Shown here in pieces: positions 42,940-53,544 of a stretch of 64,000 nt of DNA. How positions within the stretch are numbered: position 1 is the first letter of the stretch; each line of letters starts with the position of its first letter. Origin of the DNA: Allocoprococcus comes. Its GTDB lineage: Bacteria; Bacillota; Clostridia; Lachnospirales; Lachnospiraceae. Location: assembly GCF_013300725.1 (NCBI RefSeq), contig NZ_JAAIMM010000001.1, forward strand, positions 1-64,000. Direction: 5' to 3'. The notes below the pieces were generated by a model. That model worked only from the letters and a program-made list of their open reading frames with translations. It did no database searches and was not told the origin of the DNA. The position numbers were made by a program, and so were the translations under genes.

Positions 42940-43596
42940 ATGGGACAGAAAGTTAATCCTCATGGCTTAAGAGTCGGTGTTATCAAAGACTGGGACTCTA
43001 AATGGTATGCAGAAAAAGATTTTGCTGACTATTTAGTAGAAGATCATAAAATCAGAAAATTTCTGAAGAATAAATTATACAGCGCAGGAGTTTCTAAGAT
43101 TGAAATCGAAAGAGCTTCTGATCGTGTTAAGATCATCGTTTATACTGCTAAACCGGGTGTTGTAATCGGTAAAGGCGGTTCTGAGATCGAAAAAGTAAAA
43201 GCTGAACTTCAGAAAATGACAGATAAGAAAGTTATCGTTGACATCAAAGAAGTAAAAAGACCTGACAAAGATGCTCAGCTTGTTGCTGAAAACATCGCAC
43301 AGCAGCTGGAAAATCGTATTTCCTTCCGTCGTGCAATGAAATCTTGCATGTCAAGAACTATGAAATCAGGAGCACTTGGTGTTAAGACATCCGTATCCGG
43401 ACGTCTCGGCGGAGCTGATATGGCTCGTACAGAGTTTTACAGCGAAGGAACTATTCCGCTTCAGACACTGAGAGCAGACATTGACTATGGCTTCGCTGAA
43501 GCAGACACAACTTACGGAAAAGTTGGTGTTAAGGTATGGATTTACAAAGGCGAAGTACTTCCAACAAAGGCAGGTAAGGAAGGGAGCGATAAATAA
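42940..43596 (+). CDS. rpsC: 30S ribosomal protein S3
   Basis: 218 residues, mRNA entry site of the 30S subunit. A KH domain with [14 protein letters not shown] and the C-terminal [20 protein letters not shown] are clear. Stop and the next start overlap by one base. Confidence 0.98.
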   Translation: MGQKVNPHGLRVGVIKDWDSKWYAEKDFADYLVEDHKIRKFLKNKLYSAGVSKIEIERASDRVKIIVYTAKPGVVIGKGGSEIEKVKAELQKMTDKKVIVDIKEVKRPDKDAQLVAENIAQQLENRISFRRAMKSCMSRTMKSGALGVKTSVSGRLGGADMARTEFYSEGTIPLQTLRADIDYGFAEADTTYGKVGVKVWIYKGEVLPTKAGKEGSDK

Positions 43597-44033
43597 TGTT
43601 AATGCCAAAAAGAGTAAAACGTAGAAAACAGTTCCGTGGCTCCATGAAAGGTAAAGCATTAAGAGGAAACAAGATCACAAACGGTGAATATGGTCTTGTA
43701 GCAATGGAACCATGTTGGATCAGATCTAACCAGATTGAAGCTGCCCGTATCGCTATGACACGTTACATCAAACGTGGTGGTAAGGTTTGGATCAAGATCT
43801 TCCCTGATAAACCAGTAACAACGAAACCGGCTGAGACACGTATGGGTTCTGGAAAAGGAACTCTTGAATACTGGGTAGCTGTAGTTAAGCCAGGACGTGT
43901 AATGTTCGAACTTGCAGGAGTACCTGAAGAAGTTGCGAAAGAAGCATTACGTCTTGCTATGCACAAATTACCATGTAAATGTAAAATCGTTTCTCGTGCA
44001 GACTTAGAAGGCGGTGATAACAGTGAAAATTAA
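43596..44033 (+). CDS. rplP: 50S ribosomal protein L16
   Basis: 145 residues, contacts the tRNA in the A site. [19 protein letters not shown] and [15 protein letters not shown]-like [19 protein letters not shown] are diagnostic. It overlaps rpsC by one base and rpmC by eleven. Confidence 0.98.
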   Translation: MLMPKRVKRRKQFRGSMKGKALRGNKITNGEYGLVAMEPCWIRSNQIEAARIAMTRYIKRGGKVWIKIFPDKPVTTKPAETRMGSGKGTLEYWVAVVKPGRVMFELAGVPEEVAKEALRLAMHKLPCKCKIVSRADLEGGDNSEN

Positions 44034-44229
44034 GACATTTGTAGAAGATTTAAAAGCAAAATCTGTTGCAGAATTAAATGAAGAATTAGTAGCTGCTAAA
44101 AAGGAACTCTTCAATCTGAGATTCCAGAACGCAACAAATCAGTTAGATAATACAAGCAGAATCAAAGAAGTAAGAAAGAATATCGCAAGAATCCAGACAG
44201 TGATCACAGAAAAAAGCCAGAATGCTTAA
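44023..44229 (+). CDS. rpmC: 50S ribosomal protein L29
   Basis: 68 residues, next to the tunnel exit. [20 protein letters not shown] and [16 protein letters not shown] identify it. I prefer GTG 44023 over GTG 44014 because GAAGGCGG upstream has better spacing and L29 proteins usually begin with M-K-hydrophobic. Overlap with rplP is 11 bases. Confidence 0.93.
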   Translation: MKIKTFVEDLKAKSVAELNEELVAAKKELFNLRFQNATNQLDNTSRIKEVRKNIARIQTVITEKSQNA

Positions 44230-44258
44230 TTAGGTGATATTCAGAAAGGAGTATAACC

Positions 44259-44513
44259 GTGGAAAGAAACCTGAGAAAAACGAGAGTTGGTAAGGTTGTA
44301 AGCAACAAGATGGACAAAACAATCGTCGTTGCAGTAGAAGACCATGTAAAACATCCGCTTTACAATAAGATCGTAAAAAGAACTTACAAACTGAAAGCGC
44401 ATGATGAAAATAATGAATGCAATATTGGTGATAGAGTAAAAGTTATGGAGACAAGACCGTTATCTAAAGATAAGAGATGGAGACTTGTTGAAATCGTAGA
44501 AAAAGTTAAATAG
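44259..44513 (+). CDS. rpsQ: 30S ribosomal protein S17
   Basis: 84 residues, 16S rRNA binding OB fold. [20 protein letters not shown] and [19 protein letters not shown] are typical. Starts with GTG after AAAGGAG. Confidence 0.97.
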   Translation: MERNLRKTRVGKVVSNKMDKTIVVAVEDHVKHPLYNKIVKRTYKLKAHDENNECNIGDRVKVMETRPLSKDKRWRLVEIVEKVK

Positions 44514-44549
44514 TTTGACTTTGATAAAAGTATAAGGAGGTTTACCTGC

Positions 44550-44918
44550 ATGATACAGCAAGAAAGCAGATTAAAAGTAGCAGATAATACAGGTGCTAAA
44601 GAATTACTCTGTATCCGTGTATTAGGCGGTTCTACAAGAAGATATGCAGCTATCGGTGATGTAATCGTTGCTTCGGTTAAAGATGCAACACCAGGCGGCG
44701 TTGTTAAAAAAGGTGATGTCGTTAAGGCTGTAGTTGTTCGTACTGTAAACAGCACTCGTCGTAAAGATGGATCATACATCAGATTCGATGAAAACGCTGC
44801 TGTTATTATTAAAGATGACAAAAACCCAAAAGGAACTCGTATTTTTGGACCTGTAGCCAGAGAACTTCGTGAGAAACAGTTTATGAAAATTGTTTCACTG
44901 GCTCCGGAAGTACTGTAA
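44550..44918 (+). CDS. rplN: 50S ribosomal protein L14
   Basis: 122 residues, intersubunit bridge and RsfS docking site. [20 protein letters not shown] is the canonical start. Ends 12 bases before rplX. Confidence 0.98.
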   Translation: MIQQESRLKVADNTGAKELLCIRVLGGSTRRYAAIGDVIVASVKDATPGGVVKKGDVVKAVVVRTVNSTRRKDGSYIRFDENAAVIIKDDKNPKGTRIFGPVARELREKQFMKIVSLAPEVL

Positions 44919-44930
44919 GGAGGTTCGAGT

Positions 44931-45242
44931 ATGTCAACAATGAAGATCAAAAAAGGCGACACCGTTAAAGTTATCGCTGGAAAAGATAAAGACAAAGAAG
45001 GCAAAGTAATCGCAGTAGATCAGAAAAACGGTACAGTCCTGGTAGAAGGCGTTAACATGAGAACAAAACATGCTAAACCAAGCGCTTCTAATCCGGAAGG
45101 TGGAATCCTTCATCAGGAAGGACCGATCGATGCATCTAACGTAATGTATGTTCACAAGGGAAAAGCTACAAGAGTAGGCTTCAAACTTGATGGAGACAAA
45201 AAAGTACGTGTTGCAAAATCAACAGGCGAAGTAATTGATTAG
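44931..45242 (+). CDS. rplX: 50S ribosomal protein L24
   Basis: 103 residues, assembly initiator with a KOW motif ([20 protein letters not shown]). An alternative ATG at 44940 would remove three residues; AGGAGG at 44918-44923 fits 44931. Confidence 0.97.
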   Translation: MSTMKIKKGDTVKVIAGKDKDKEGKVIAVDQKNGTVLVEGVNMRTKHAKPSASNPEGGILHQEGPIDASNVMYVHKGKATRVGFKLDGDKKVRVAKSTGEVID

Positions 45243-45265
45243 TTCTAGGAAGGAGGTCAAAGGCT

Positions 45266-45805
45266 TTGAGTAGACTTAAAGAACAGTACCAGAACGAGAT
45301 CATTGACGCAATGATCAAGAAATTTGGTTATAAGAATATTATGGAAGTGCCGAAGCTCGACAAAGTTGTTATCAACATGGGCGTTGGCGAAGCAAAAGAC
45401 AATGCAAAAGCATTAGACTCAGCTGTAGCTGATATGGAAAAGATCACTGGACAGAAAGCAGTTCTGACCAGAGCTAAAAATTCAGTAGCTAACTTCAAGA
45501 TCCGTGAAGGAATGGCTATCGGATGCAAAGTTACTTTAAGAGGAGAAAAGATGTATGAGTTCGTTGATCGTCTCATCAACCTTGCACTGCCTCGTGTACG
45601 TGACTTCAGAGGAGTTAATCCGAACGCATTCGACGGAAGAGGTAACTACGCTCTTGGTATCAAAGAGCAGCTTATCTTCCCGGAAATCGAATATGATAAA
45701 GTAGATAAGGTTAGAGGTATGGATGTTATCTTCGTAACAACTGCTAACACAGACGAAGAAGCACGTGAATTGTTAACACAGTTCAACATGCCATTCACAA
45801 AATAA
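45266..45805 (+). CDS. rplE: 50S ribosomal protein L5
   Basis: 179 residues, binds 5S rRNA in the central protuberance. [20 protein letters not shown] and [19 protein letters not shown] are diagnostic. Start is TTG 45266 behind AGGAGGTC, an uncommon start for a ribosomal gene. Confidence 0.97.
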   Translation: MSRLKEQYQNEIIDAMIKKFGYKNIMEVPKLDKVVINMGVGEAKDNAKALDSAVADMEKITGQKAVLTRAKNSVANFKIREGMAIGCKVTLRGEKMYEFVDRLINLALPRVRDFRGVNPNAFDGRGNYALGIKEQLIFPEIEYDKVDKVRGMDVIFVTTANTDEEARELLTQFNMPFTK

Positions 45806-45818
45806 GGAGGAAATTTTC

Positions 45819-46004
45819 ATGGCAAAGACAGCAATGAAACTGAAACAGCAGCGCAAACAGAAATTCTCTACTAGAGAATATAATCGTTGCAGAATCTGTG
45901 GACGTCCACATGCATATTTAAGAAAATATGGAATCTGCCGTGTATGCTTCCGTGAACTGGCATACAAAGGTGAAATTCCGGGCGTAAAGAAAGCAAGTTG
46001 GTAG
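45819..46004 (+). CDS. rpsN: 30S ribosomal protein S14, zinc type
   Basis: 61 residues with the zinc-binding pattern [20 protein letters not shown], which marks the short zinc-dependent form of S14. Organisms may carry a second zinc-free copy elsewhere for zinc starvation. Confidence 0.98.
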   Translation: MAKTAMKLKQQRKQKFSTREYNRCRICGRPHAYLRKYGICRVCFRELAYKGEIPGVKKASW

Positions 46005-46023
46005 AAAAGGAGGATAATCCACA

Positions 46024-46425
46024 ATGACTATGAGTGATCCAATTGCAGATATGCTTACAAGAATCCGTAACGCAAACACTGCAAAACATGATACAGTAGA
46101 TGTTCCGGCTTCAAAGATGAAGATTGCTATCGCTGACATTCTTGTTAACGAAGGATACATCACAAAATATGATATCGTTGAAGAAGGAAACTTCAATACA
46201 ATCCGCATCACATTAAAATATGGTGCAGATAAGAACGAAAAAGTTATTTCTGGAATCAAAAAGATTTCTAAACCAGGTCTTCGTGTTTACGCTGGTAAAG
46301 ACGAACTTCCGAGAGTACTTGGAGGACTTGGAACTGCAATCATCTCTACAAACCAGGGCGTGATTACAGACAAAGAAGCAAGAAAGCTCGGCGTAGGCGG
46401 AGAAGTTCTTTGCTTCGTATGGTAA
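46024..46425 (+). CDS. rpsH: 30S ribosomal protein S8
   Basis: 133 residues, central domain of 16S rRNA and, in E. coli, repressor of the spc operon. [20 protein letters not shown] and [20 protein letters not shown] are typical. A 132-base gap follows. Confidence 0.98.
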   Translation: MTMSDPIADMLTRIRNANTAKHDTVDVPASKMKIAIADILVNEGYITKYDIVEEGNFNTIRITLKYGADKNEKVISGIKKISKPGLRVYAGKDELPRVLGGLGTAIISTNQGVITDKEARKLGVGGEVLCFVW

Positions 46426-46447
46426 TAACCAGATAAAATGGAGAAAA

Positions 46448-46479
46448 CGAATGGAATCATGTTTCCGTGATTTCATTCG
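46448..46479 (+). promoter_or_regulatory. Hairpin between rpsH and rplF
   Basis: CGAATGGAATCATG-TTTC-CGTGATTTCATTCG forms a 14-pair stem with two G-U type positions. It sits in the longest gap of the spc part and is followed by a second, weaker stem (AGCAGC/GCTGTT). Possible attenuation or processing site. Confidence 0.5.
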
Positions 46480-46557
46480 ATACTCAATAAATTGCAACTG
46501 AAAACAGAGCAGCCAAAAGGTGCTGTTCCGAAAATGTAAGTGTAGGAGGTAAAGGGT

Positions 46558-47100
46558 ATGTCACGTATCGGAAGACATCCAGTAGCGATCCCGGCAGGCG
46601 TAACTGTTGAAATCGCAGAGAACAATGTAGTGACTGTAACAGGTCCTAAGGGAACTCTCGTAAGAGAACTTCCAGTTGAAATGGAAATCAAAAAAGAAGG
46701 CGAAGAAGTTATCGTAACAAGACCGAACGATCTCAAGAAGATGAAATCTCTTCATGGTCTTACAAGAACACTGATCAACAACATGGTAATCGGTGTTACT
46801 GAAGGATATGAAAAAGTTCTTGAAGTAAACGGTGTAGGTTACAGAGCTTCCAAATCTGGAAACAAATTAACATTGAATTTGGGATACTCTCACCCGGTTG
46901 AGATGGAAGATCCGGAAGGAATCGAAACTGTTCTTGACGGACAGAACAAAATCATCGTTAAGGGAATCAGTAAAGAAAAAGTTGGCCAGTACGCAGCTGA
47001 AATCAGAGATAAGAGAAGACCGGAACCTTATAAGGGCAAGGGAATCAAATATGCTGATGAAGTTATCAGACGTAAAGTTGGTAAAACTGGTAAAAAATAA
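46558..47100 (+). CDS. rplF: 50S ribosomal protein L6
   Basis: 180 residues, near the GTPase centre. [19 protein letters not shown] and the C-terminal [16 protein letters not shown] are diagnostic. Confidence 0.98.
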   Translation: MSRIGRHPVAIPAGVTVEIAENNVVTVTGPKGTLVRELPVEMEIKKEGEEVIVTRPNDLKKMKSLHGLTRTLINNMVIGVTEGYEKVLEVNGVGYRASKSGNKLTLNLGYSHPVEMEDPEGIETVLDGQNKIIVKGISKEKVGQYAAEIRDKRRPEPYKGKGIKYADEVIRRKVGKTGKK

Positions 47101-47119
47101 GTAAGGAGAGTGTGAACAA

Positions 47120-47488
47120 ATGGTTAGTAAGAAATCAAGAAGCGAAGTTCGTGTAAATAAACATAGAAAACTGCGTAACCGTTTCAGTGGTACAGCTGAA
47201 AGACCGCGTCTCGCTGTGTTTAGAAGTAATAATCATATGTATGCTCAGATTATTGACGATACAGTTGGAAACACTCTGGTTTCCGCTTCCACTCTTCAGA
47301 AAGATGTGAAAGCTGAACTGGAAAAAACCAACAACGTTGAAGCAGCAGCATACCTTGGAACAGTAATTGCAAAGAAAGCAATCGAGAAAGGTATCACTTC
47401 TGTTGTATTTGACAGAGGAGGATTTATCTATCACGGAAAAATCAAAGCATTAGCAGACGCAGCAAGAGAAGCTGGTTTGAATTTCTAG
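47120..47488 (+). CDS. rplR: 50S ribosomal protein L18
   Basis: 122 residues, 5S rRNA binding. [20 protein letters not shown] and [20 protein letters not shown] are typical. Followed by rpsE after 15 bases. Confidence 0.98.
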   Translation: MVSKKSRSEVRVNKHRKLRNRFSGTAERPRLAVFRSNNHMYAQIIDDTVGNTLVSASTLQKDVKAELEKTNNVEAAAYLGTVIAKKAIEKGITSVVFDRGGFIYHGKIKALADAAREAGLNF

Positions 47489-47503
47489 AAGGAGGACGGA
47501 CAC

Positions 47504-48013
47504 ATGAAACAGGAACGTATTGATGCTAATCAGTTAGAACTTACCGAAAAAGTAGTATCAATCAAACGTGTTACCAAAGTTGTTAAGGGTGGTCGTAACA
47601 TGAGATTCACAGCTTTAGTAGTTGTTGGCGACGGAAACGGCCATGTTGGTGCAGGTTTAGGAAAAGCAGCTGAAATTCCGGAAGCAATCCGCAAAGGAAA
47701 AGAAGATGCTATGAAGAAACTTATCAAAGTTACTTTAGATGAAAATGAAAGTATTACACATGATTATATTGGAAAATTCGGAAGTGCTTCTGTACTTCTG
47801 AAGAAAGCTCCGGAAGGTACTGGTGTTATCGCAGGTGGACCGGCTCGTGCCGTAATCGAACTTGCAGGTATCAAGAACATCCGTACAAAATCTCTCGGAT
47901 CTAACAATAAACAGAACGTAGTACTTGCTACTATCGAAGGTTTAAGTCAGCTGAAAGCTCCAGAAGACGTAGCTAAACTTCGCGGTAAAACTGTAGAAGA
48001 GATCTTAGGCTAG
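47504..48013 (+). CDS. rpsE: 30S ribosomal protein S5
   Basis: 169 residues, decoding fidelity and mRNA helicase activity. [20 protein letters not shown] and [19 protein letters not shown] are family signatures. Confidence 0.98.
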   Translation: MKQERIDANQLELTEKVVSIKRVTKVVKGGRNMRFTALVVVGDGNGHVGAGLGKAAEIPEAIRKGKEDAMKKLIKVTLDENESITHDYIGKFGSASVLLKKAPEGTGVIAGGPARAVIELAGIKNIRTKSLGSNNKQNVVLATIEGLSQLKAPEDVAKLRGKTVEEILG

Positions 48014-48026
48014 GGAGGAGATTACA

Positions 48027-48209
48027 ATGGCAAATTTAAAAATCACATTAGTAAAATCAACAATCGGTGCTGTTCCGAAACACAGAAGAACAGTAGAAGC
48101 ATTAGGCCTTAAGAAGGTTAATAAGACAGTTGTCCTTCCGGATAACGCTGCAACCAGAGGAATGGTTCAGCAGGTAAGACATCTGGTAAAAGTAGAAGAA
48201 GAAGCATAA
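48027..48209 (+). CDS. rpmD: 50S ribosomal protein L30
   Basis: 60 residues: [20 protein letters not shown] and [10 protein letters not shown]. The short bacterial form, between rpsE and rplO as usual. Confidence 0.97.
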   Translation: MANLKITLVKSTIGAVPKHRRTVEALGLKKVNKTVVLPDNAATRGMVQQVRHLVKVEEEA

Positions 48210-48231
48210 ATCTTAGATAGGAGGTGTCACA

Positions 48232-48672
48232 ATGGACTTATCTAATTTAAGACCGGCTGACGGATCAAAACATAGTGATAATTTCAGAAGAGGTCGTGGA
48301 CACGGCTCAGGAAATGGTAAGACTGCTGGTAAGGGACACAAAGGTCAGAAAGCTCGTTCCGGAGCTCCGAGACCAGGTTTCGAAGGTGGACAGATGCCAT
48401 TATACAGACGTATTCCTAAGAGAGGTTTCACTTGCAGAAACTCTAAGGAAATCGTTGGAATCAATGTCAGTGCTCTCGAAGTATTTGACAACGATGCAGT
48501 AGTTTCAGTTGAAACTCTGATTGAAGCAGGAATCGTAAAACATGCCAGAGATGGTGTTAAAATTCTTGGAAATGGAGAGTTAACCAAAAAGCTTACTGTT
48601 CAGGCAAATGCATTCAGCGCAGGTGCTGTAGAAAAGATTGAAGCTGTTGGTGGAAAAGCAGAGGTGATCTAA
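48232..48672 (+). CDS. rplO: 50S ribosomal protein L15
   Basis: 146 residues, late assembly protein with a Gly/Lys/Arg-rich N-terminus ([20 protein letters not shown]). Its stop overlaps the secY start by one base. Confidence 0.98.
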   Translation: MDLSNLRPADGSKHSDNFRRGRGHGSGNGKTAGKGHKGQKARSGAPRPGFEGGQMPLYRRIPKRGFTCRNSKEIVGINVSALEVFDNDAVVSVETLIEAGIVKHARDGVKILGNGELTKKLTVQANAFSAGAVEKIEAVGGKAEVI

Positions 48673-50024
48673 TGCTACAAACATTCCGTAAAGCATTTCA
48701 GATTGAAGACATACGGAGAAAAATATTGTATACCCTTGCAATGTTGTTTGTAGTAAGACTCGGATCTCAGCTTCCGACACCGGGAGTTGATCCGACCTAT
48801 ATTCAGAATTTCTTTGCGAACCAGACCGGTGATTCGTTTAACTTCTTTAACGCTTTCACCGGTGGTTCGTTTGAGACAATGTCCATCTTTGCATTGAGTA
48901 TTACCCCGTATATCACATCTTCCATTATCATCCAGCTTCTTACGATTGCAATTCCGAAACTTGAGGAAATGCAGAAAGAAGGAGAAGATGGAAGGAAGAA
49001 GCTTACCGCATTAACTCGCTATGTGACAGTTGTGCTTGCTCTGATCGAATCTACTGCTATGGCTGTCGGATTTGGACGTCAGGGACTTCTGGAAAAGTTC
49101 AATTTTGTAAATGCTGCAATTGTAGTTCTTACATTAACTGCAGGATCTGCATTCCTTATGTGGATCGGGGAACGAATTACAGAAAAAGGAGTGGGAAATG
49201 GTATTTCTATCGTCCTGCTCATTAACATTTTATCACGTATTCCAAGTGATATGACTTCACTGTATGAGAAGTTCATCAGTGGCAAAGGTCTTGCCAGTGG
49301 AGGACTTGCAGCGATCATTATCATTGCAATCATTCTCGTACTTGTAGTATTTACGGTAATACTTCAGGATGCGGAGAGACGAATTCCGGTTCAGTATTCG
49401 CAGAAAGTACAGGGAAGAAAATCAGTAGGTGGACAGTCAACGAACATTCCGCTGAAGGTTAATACCGCCGGAGTAATTCCGGTTATTTTCGCTTCATCTA
49501 TTATGCAGTTCCCGGTTGTTATTGCTTCATTTATGGGCAAGGGCAACGGAAAAGGCATCGGAAGTGAAATCCTCAGAGGCTTAAGTTCAGGAAACTGGTG
49601 TAATCCGGATAAGATTTACTATTCCTGGGGACTTATAGTATATATCGTACTTACGATTTTCTTTGCATATTTCTATACGAGCATTACTTTTAACCCGTTG
49701 GAAATTGCAAATAATATGAAAAAAAGCGGTGGATTTATCCCAGGTATCAGACCAGGAAAACCTACTGTGGACTACTTAAATAAGATATTGAATTATATTA
49801 TCTTTATTGGTGCATGCGGACTTGTAATTGTACAGGTAATTCCGTTTGTGTTCAATGGTGTGTTTGGAGCGAATGTATCATTCGGTGGAACTTCCCTGAT
49901 CATTATCATCGGTGTTGTTCTTGAGACACTCAAACAGATTGAGTCTCAGATGCTCGTTCGTAATTACACAGGATTTTTGAATGTCAAAGGAAAATCTATG
50001 AAAAATAGTTTTCTTGGATATTAA
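48672..50024 (+). CDS. secY: Preprotein translocase subunit SecY
   Basis: Channel-forming subunit of the Sec translocon, 450 residues, ten membrane helices. The N-terminal RKAFQIEDIRRKILYTLAML, a plug region near residues 55-80, the cytoplasmic loop QDAERRIPVQYSQK that contacts ribosome and SecA, and RPGKPTVDYLNK in the next loop are all present. A hairpin that contains a promoter follows. Confidence 0.98.
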   Translation: MLQTFRKAFQIEDIRRKILYTLAMLFVVRLGSQLPTPGVDPTYIQNFFANQTGDSFNFFNAFTGGSFETMSIFALSITPYITSSIIIQLLTIAIPKLEEMQKEGEDGRKKLTALTRYVTVVLALIESTAMAVGFGRQGLLEKFNFVNAAIVVLTLTAGSAFLMWIGERITEKGVGNGISIVLLINILSRIPSDMTSLYEKFISGKGLASGGLAAIIIIAIILVLVVFTVILQDAERRIPVQYSQKVQGRKSVGGQSTNIPLKVNTAGVIPVIFASSIMQFPVVIASFMGKGNGKGIGSEILRGLSSGNWCNPDKIYYSWGLIVYIVLTIFFAYFYTSITFNPLEIANNMKKSGGFIPGIRPGKPTVDYLNKILNYIIFIGACGLVIVQVIPFVFNGVFGANVSFGGTSLIIIIGVVLETLKQIESQMLVRNYTGFLNVKGKSMKNSFLGY

Positions 50025-50029
50025 AACAA

Positions 50030-50082
50030 TTGTAGCCCGTTGTCTTTTAGAGTATAATCAAAGACAACGGGCTCTTTTGCCA
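50030..50082 (+). promoter_or_regulatory. Terminator-like hairpin with an embedded promoter between secY and adk
   Basis: Fourteen-bp stem AGCCCGTTGTCTTT (50034-50047) with AAAGACAACGGGCT (50060-50073), then CTCTTTT. The loop contains TATAAT (50053-50058), and TTGTAG lies 17 bases upstream (50030-50035). One short sequence may thus both stop the secY transcript and start the adk transcript. Confidence 0.65.
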
Positions 50083-50095
50083 TTATGACATTTGA

Positions 50096-50755
<660 letters not shown>

Positions 50756-50758
50756 CAG

Positions 50759-51523
50759 ATGCCGATTACGATTAAATCAGAAAGAGAAATTGAACTGATG
50801 ACAGAAGCCGGAAGGATTCTGGGGATCGTACATAAGGAACTGGAGAAGGCATTAAAACCAGGAATGAGTACACTGGATATCGATGCATTAGGTGAAGAAG
50901 TTATTCGCAGCTATGGCTGCGAACCTTCTTTTCTGAATTACAATGGATATCCGGCGTCTATCTGTGTTTCTGTAAATGATGAAATCGTTCACGGGATCCC
51001 GTCAGCAAAGCATATCATAAAAGAAGGTGATATCGTGAGCCTGGACGCAGGAGTGATCTACAAAGGTTACCATTCTGATGCTGCGAGGACACATGCTGTC
51101 GGCGAGATCAGACCGGATCTTCAGAAACTGATCGATGTAACGCGGGAAAGCTTTTTCGAAGGAATAAAGTTCGCAAAAGAAGGCAATCATCTATATGATA
51201 TATCCAGAGCGATCGGTGAGTATGCGGAAAGCTTTGGATACGGTGTTGTCAGGGAACTGTGCGGACATGGAATAGGGACCGGTCTTCATGAGTCACCGGA
51301 GATTCCGAATTTCCAGATGCGAAGAAGAGGACCGAAACTGAAAGCCGGAATGACACTGGCAATTGAGCCGATGATCAATCTCGGAACTGAGCGGATCCGC
51401 TGGATGAGTGATAACTGGACAGTGGTGACGGCAGACGGAAAAGCATCAGCACATTATGAAAATACAATTCTGATCACAAAAGACGAACCGAAGATCCTGT
51501 CGATTGCAGATGGAAATGTATAA
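50759..51523 (+). CDS. map: Methionine aminopeptidase, type I
   Basis: 254 residues, removes the initiator methionine. Metal ligands are seen in VSLDAGVIYKGYHSDAART (two aspartates), CGHGIGTGLHESPEI (histidine), LAIEPMINLG and the final YENTILIT glutamate region. No zinc-finger extension. Confidence 0.97.
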   Translation: MPITIKSEREIELMTEAGRILGIVHKELEKALKPGMSTLDIDALGEEVIRSYGCEPSFLNYNGYPASICVSVNDEIVHGIPSAKHIIKEGDIVSLDAGVIYKGYHSDAARTHAVGEIRPDLQKLIDVTRESFFEGIKFAKEGNHLYDISRAIGEYAESFGYGVVRELCGHGIGTGLHESPEIPNFQMRRRGPKLKAGMTLAIEPMINLGTERIRWMSDNWTVVTADGKASAHYENTILITKDEPKILSIADGNV

Positions 51524-51542
51524 CAGAACAGAGGAACAGAAA

Positions 51543-51803
51543 ATGGATAGATGGGAAACAGGAATGCTTGCGAAATCTCTGGCCGGTCATGATAAAGATA
51601 AGGTATATGTGATCGTCGGACTGGATGAACAGTATACATATCTTGCAGACGGGGAGAGGAAAACGCTTCAGAGTCCAAAGAAAAAGAAAAAGAAACATGT
51701 ACAGCTCATTAGAGAAAAACATGAGATTTCCGAAGCGGATGATGTAAAGCTGAAACGGATATTAAAAGAATATAAGATGTCAGAAAAGAAGGAGGACAAA
51801 TAA
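51543..51803 (+). CDS. KOW-domain RNA-binding protein (L14e-like)
   Basis: 86 residues: MDRWETGMLAKSLAGHDKDK, then VYVIVGLDEQYTYLADGERK, which is a KOW fold, followed by a lysine run (KKKKKK) and a charged helical tail. Proteins of this kind occur between map and infA in Clostridia and resemble archaeal L14e. Function in Bacteria is not established. AGAGGAAC fits the ATG at 51543; a longer frame begins inside map at 51504. The stop abuts the infA start. Confidence 0.82.
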   Translation: MDRWETGMLAKSLAGHDKDKVYVIVGLDEQYTYLADGERKTLQSPKKKKKKHVQLIREKHEISEADDVKLKRILKEYKMSEKKEDK

Positions 51804-52022
51804 ATGTCTAAAGCAGATGTAATTGAAATCGAAGGAACAGTAGTAGAAAAACTTCCGAATGCCATGTTTCAGGTAGAACTGGAAAATGGACATCAGGTAC
51901 TTGCTCATATCAGCGGAAAGCTGCGTATGAACTTTATCAAAATTTTACCGGGTGACAAAGTTACTCTGGAACTGTCACCATACGATTTATCTAAAGGAAG
52001 AATTATCTGGAGAGATAAATAA
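51804..52022 (+). CDS. infA: Translation initiation factor IF-1
   Basis: 72 residues, OB fold that blocks the A site in initiation. [20 protein letters not shown] and [18 protein letters not shown] are canonical. AAGGAGGAC lies in the end of the KOW gene. Confidence 0.98.
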   Translation: MSKADVIEIEGTVVEKLPNAMFQVELENGHQVLAHISGKLRMNFIKILPGDKVTLELSPYDLSKGRIIWRDK

Positions 52023-52030
52023 AATATTAC

Positions 52031-52098
52031 TTGACAAAACCAAAAGCCAGGTGATATAATTTTATGCGAACTGTGCGAAGGACTTTTTTTGCGCACAG
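52031..52098 (+). promoter_or_regulatory. Promoter and hairpin upstream of rpmJ
   Basis: TTGACA 52031-52036, 18 bases, TATAAT 52055-52060. The start of the transcript can form CTGTGCG/CGCACAG (52071-52077 with 52092-52098). The stretch to the rpmJ start contains no gene. Confidence 0.75.
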
Positions 52099-52141
52099 GG
52101 GGAAAATGCAGACCAGGCAAGGTATGAAAGGAGGATTTGAC

Positions 52142-52255
52142 GTGAAGGTTAGATCATCAGTAAAACCGATTTGCGAAAAATGCAAAGTTATCAAGAGAAA
52201 AGGAAGCGTCAGAATTATCTGCGAGAATCCGAAACATAAACAGCGTCAGGGATAA
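52142..52255 (+). CDS. rpmJ: 50S ribosomal protein L36
   Basis: 37 residues, zinc-binding (CEKC, then C and H in [10 protein letters not shown]), the smallest ribosomal protein. It starts with GTG 52142 after AAAGGAGGA; the longer in-frame reading from 52064 is not supported. Confidence 0.97.
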   Translation: MKVRSSVKPICEKCKVIKRKGSVRIICENPKHKQRQG

Positions 52256-52712
52256 GCATTTCACACTTAATGAAAGCAAGCCACAGGCGAAGCTTGAATT
52301 TTAGTGTGAAAGCTGCTCCCAAGCCTTAATGACGACGAGCTCGTAAGAGCGACAGAGGAATTTAGGCGCACGGAGCGTTGACAGATTTGATTTATGTTAA
52401 ACTTAATTAGGCGGCTGATAGAGGATACGCCAGGGTGTGTGTAGAGCGCTATCCACTATTTAATATACATGAACACCACGGGCAAGTGGTTTCTAGTATA
52501 TTGCTTAAAAACCGGCGGTCATTAGCCGAGAGATCGGTTGCCGGAAAGGATGCGGATACCGAACCGCATCTGGGCTGGGATATCGGACGTATCTGAGGCA
52601 TTGGATACATTTTGAAAAGTCCGGTAGGGCTCTTTTTGATAACGGGATGCCCGCAGCCTCATTATAGGACAATGTGAAACCAAAAAAAGAAAGAAAATGG
52701 AGGAAATCACAA
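52256..52712 (+). promoter_or_regulatory. Structured untranslated region before the S13 (alpha) operon
   Basis: No gene is visible in this 457-base stretch, but it is full of dyads: TTTCACACT/AGTGTGAAA (52260-52313), GCCTTAAT/ATTTAGGC around a CTCG-TAAG-type stem (52324-52371), AATATAC...GTATATT around CCAC/GTGG (52461-52503), and GATGCGG/CCGCATC (52548-52570). TTGACA at 52379-52384 could begin a weak promoter, although no good -10 follows at 17 bases. In other bacteria S4 controls this operon through its leader; the same is plausible here. Confidence 0.55.
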
Positions 52713-53081
52713 ATGGCTCGTATTGCAGGTGTAGATTTACCAAGAGACAAACGTGTAGAAATCGGATTGACTTATATCTATGGAATCGGAAGAACAAGTG
52801 CAACCCGTATTCTCGCAGAAGCAGGAGTTAATCCTGATACTCGCTGCAGAGATCTTACAGACGACGAAGTTAAAAAGATCAGTGCAGTGATCGATGAAAC
52901 TCAGACTGTTGAAGGTGATCTTAGAAGAGAGATCGCTCTTAACATCAAGAGACTTCAGGAAATCGGATGCTATAGAGGAATCCGTCACAGAAAAGGACTT
53001 CCGGTTCGTGGTCAGAAGACAAAGACCAATGCAAGAACAAGAAAAGGTCCTAAGAGAACAGTAGCAAACAAGAAGAAATAA
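52713..53081 (+). CDS. rpsM: 30S ribosomal protein S13
   Basis: 122 residues, head of the 30S subunit contacting the P-site t[23 protein letters not shown] and [18 protein letters not shown] are diagnostic. ATG 52713 follows TGGAGG; upstream in-frame codons belong to the leader. Confidence 0.98.
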   Translation: MARIAGVDLPRDKRVEIGLTYIYGIGRTSATRILAEAGVNPDTRCRDLTDDEVKKISAVIDETQTVEGDLRREIALNIKRLQEIGCYRGIRHRKGLPVRGQKTKTNARTRKGPKRTVANKKK

Positions 53082-53122
53082 TTTCGACAAATAATAAATA
53101 AGGAAAGTGTAGGTTAGTTTAA

Positions 53123-53518
53123 ATGGCTAAGAAAGTTACAAAAAAAGTGACAAAAAAACGTGTCAAGAAAAACGTTGAACGCGGACAGGCACATATCCAG
53201 TCATCTTTCAATAATACAATCGTTACTTTGACAGATGCACAGGGAAATGCTTTATCATGGGCAAGTGCCGGTGGTCTTGGTTTTAGAGGTTCAAGAAAAT
53301 CTACTCCATACGCAGCTCAGATGGCAGCTGAAACAGCAGCTAAAGCAGCTCTGCCGCATGGTCTTAAATCAGTAGACGTATTCGTAAAAGGACCAGGTTC
53401 AGGAAGAGAAGCAGCAATCCGTGCTCTTCAGGCATGCGGAATTGATGTAACAAGCATCAGAGACGTAACACCGGTACCACACAATGGATGCCGCCCGCCG
53501 AAGAGAAGAAGAGTCTAG
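53123..53518 (+). CDS. rpsK: 30S ribosomal protein S11
   Basis: 131 residues, platform of the 30S subunit. A lysine-rich start ([19 protein letters not shown]) precedes the conserved [20 protein letters not shown]; the C-terminus is [11 protein letters not shown]. Confidence 0.98.
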   Translation: MAKKVTKKVTKKRVKKNVERGQAHIQSSFNNTIVTLTDAQGNALSWASAGGLGFRGSRKSTPYAAQMAAETAAKAALPHGLKSVDVFVKGPGSGREAAIRALQACGIDVTSIRDVTPVPHNGCRPPKRRRV

Positions 53519-53544
53519 TCGAATTATTATAGGAGGATACGAAC

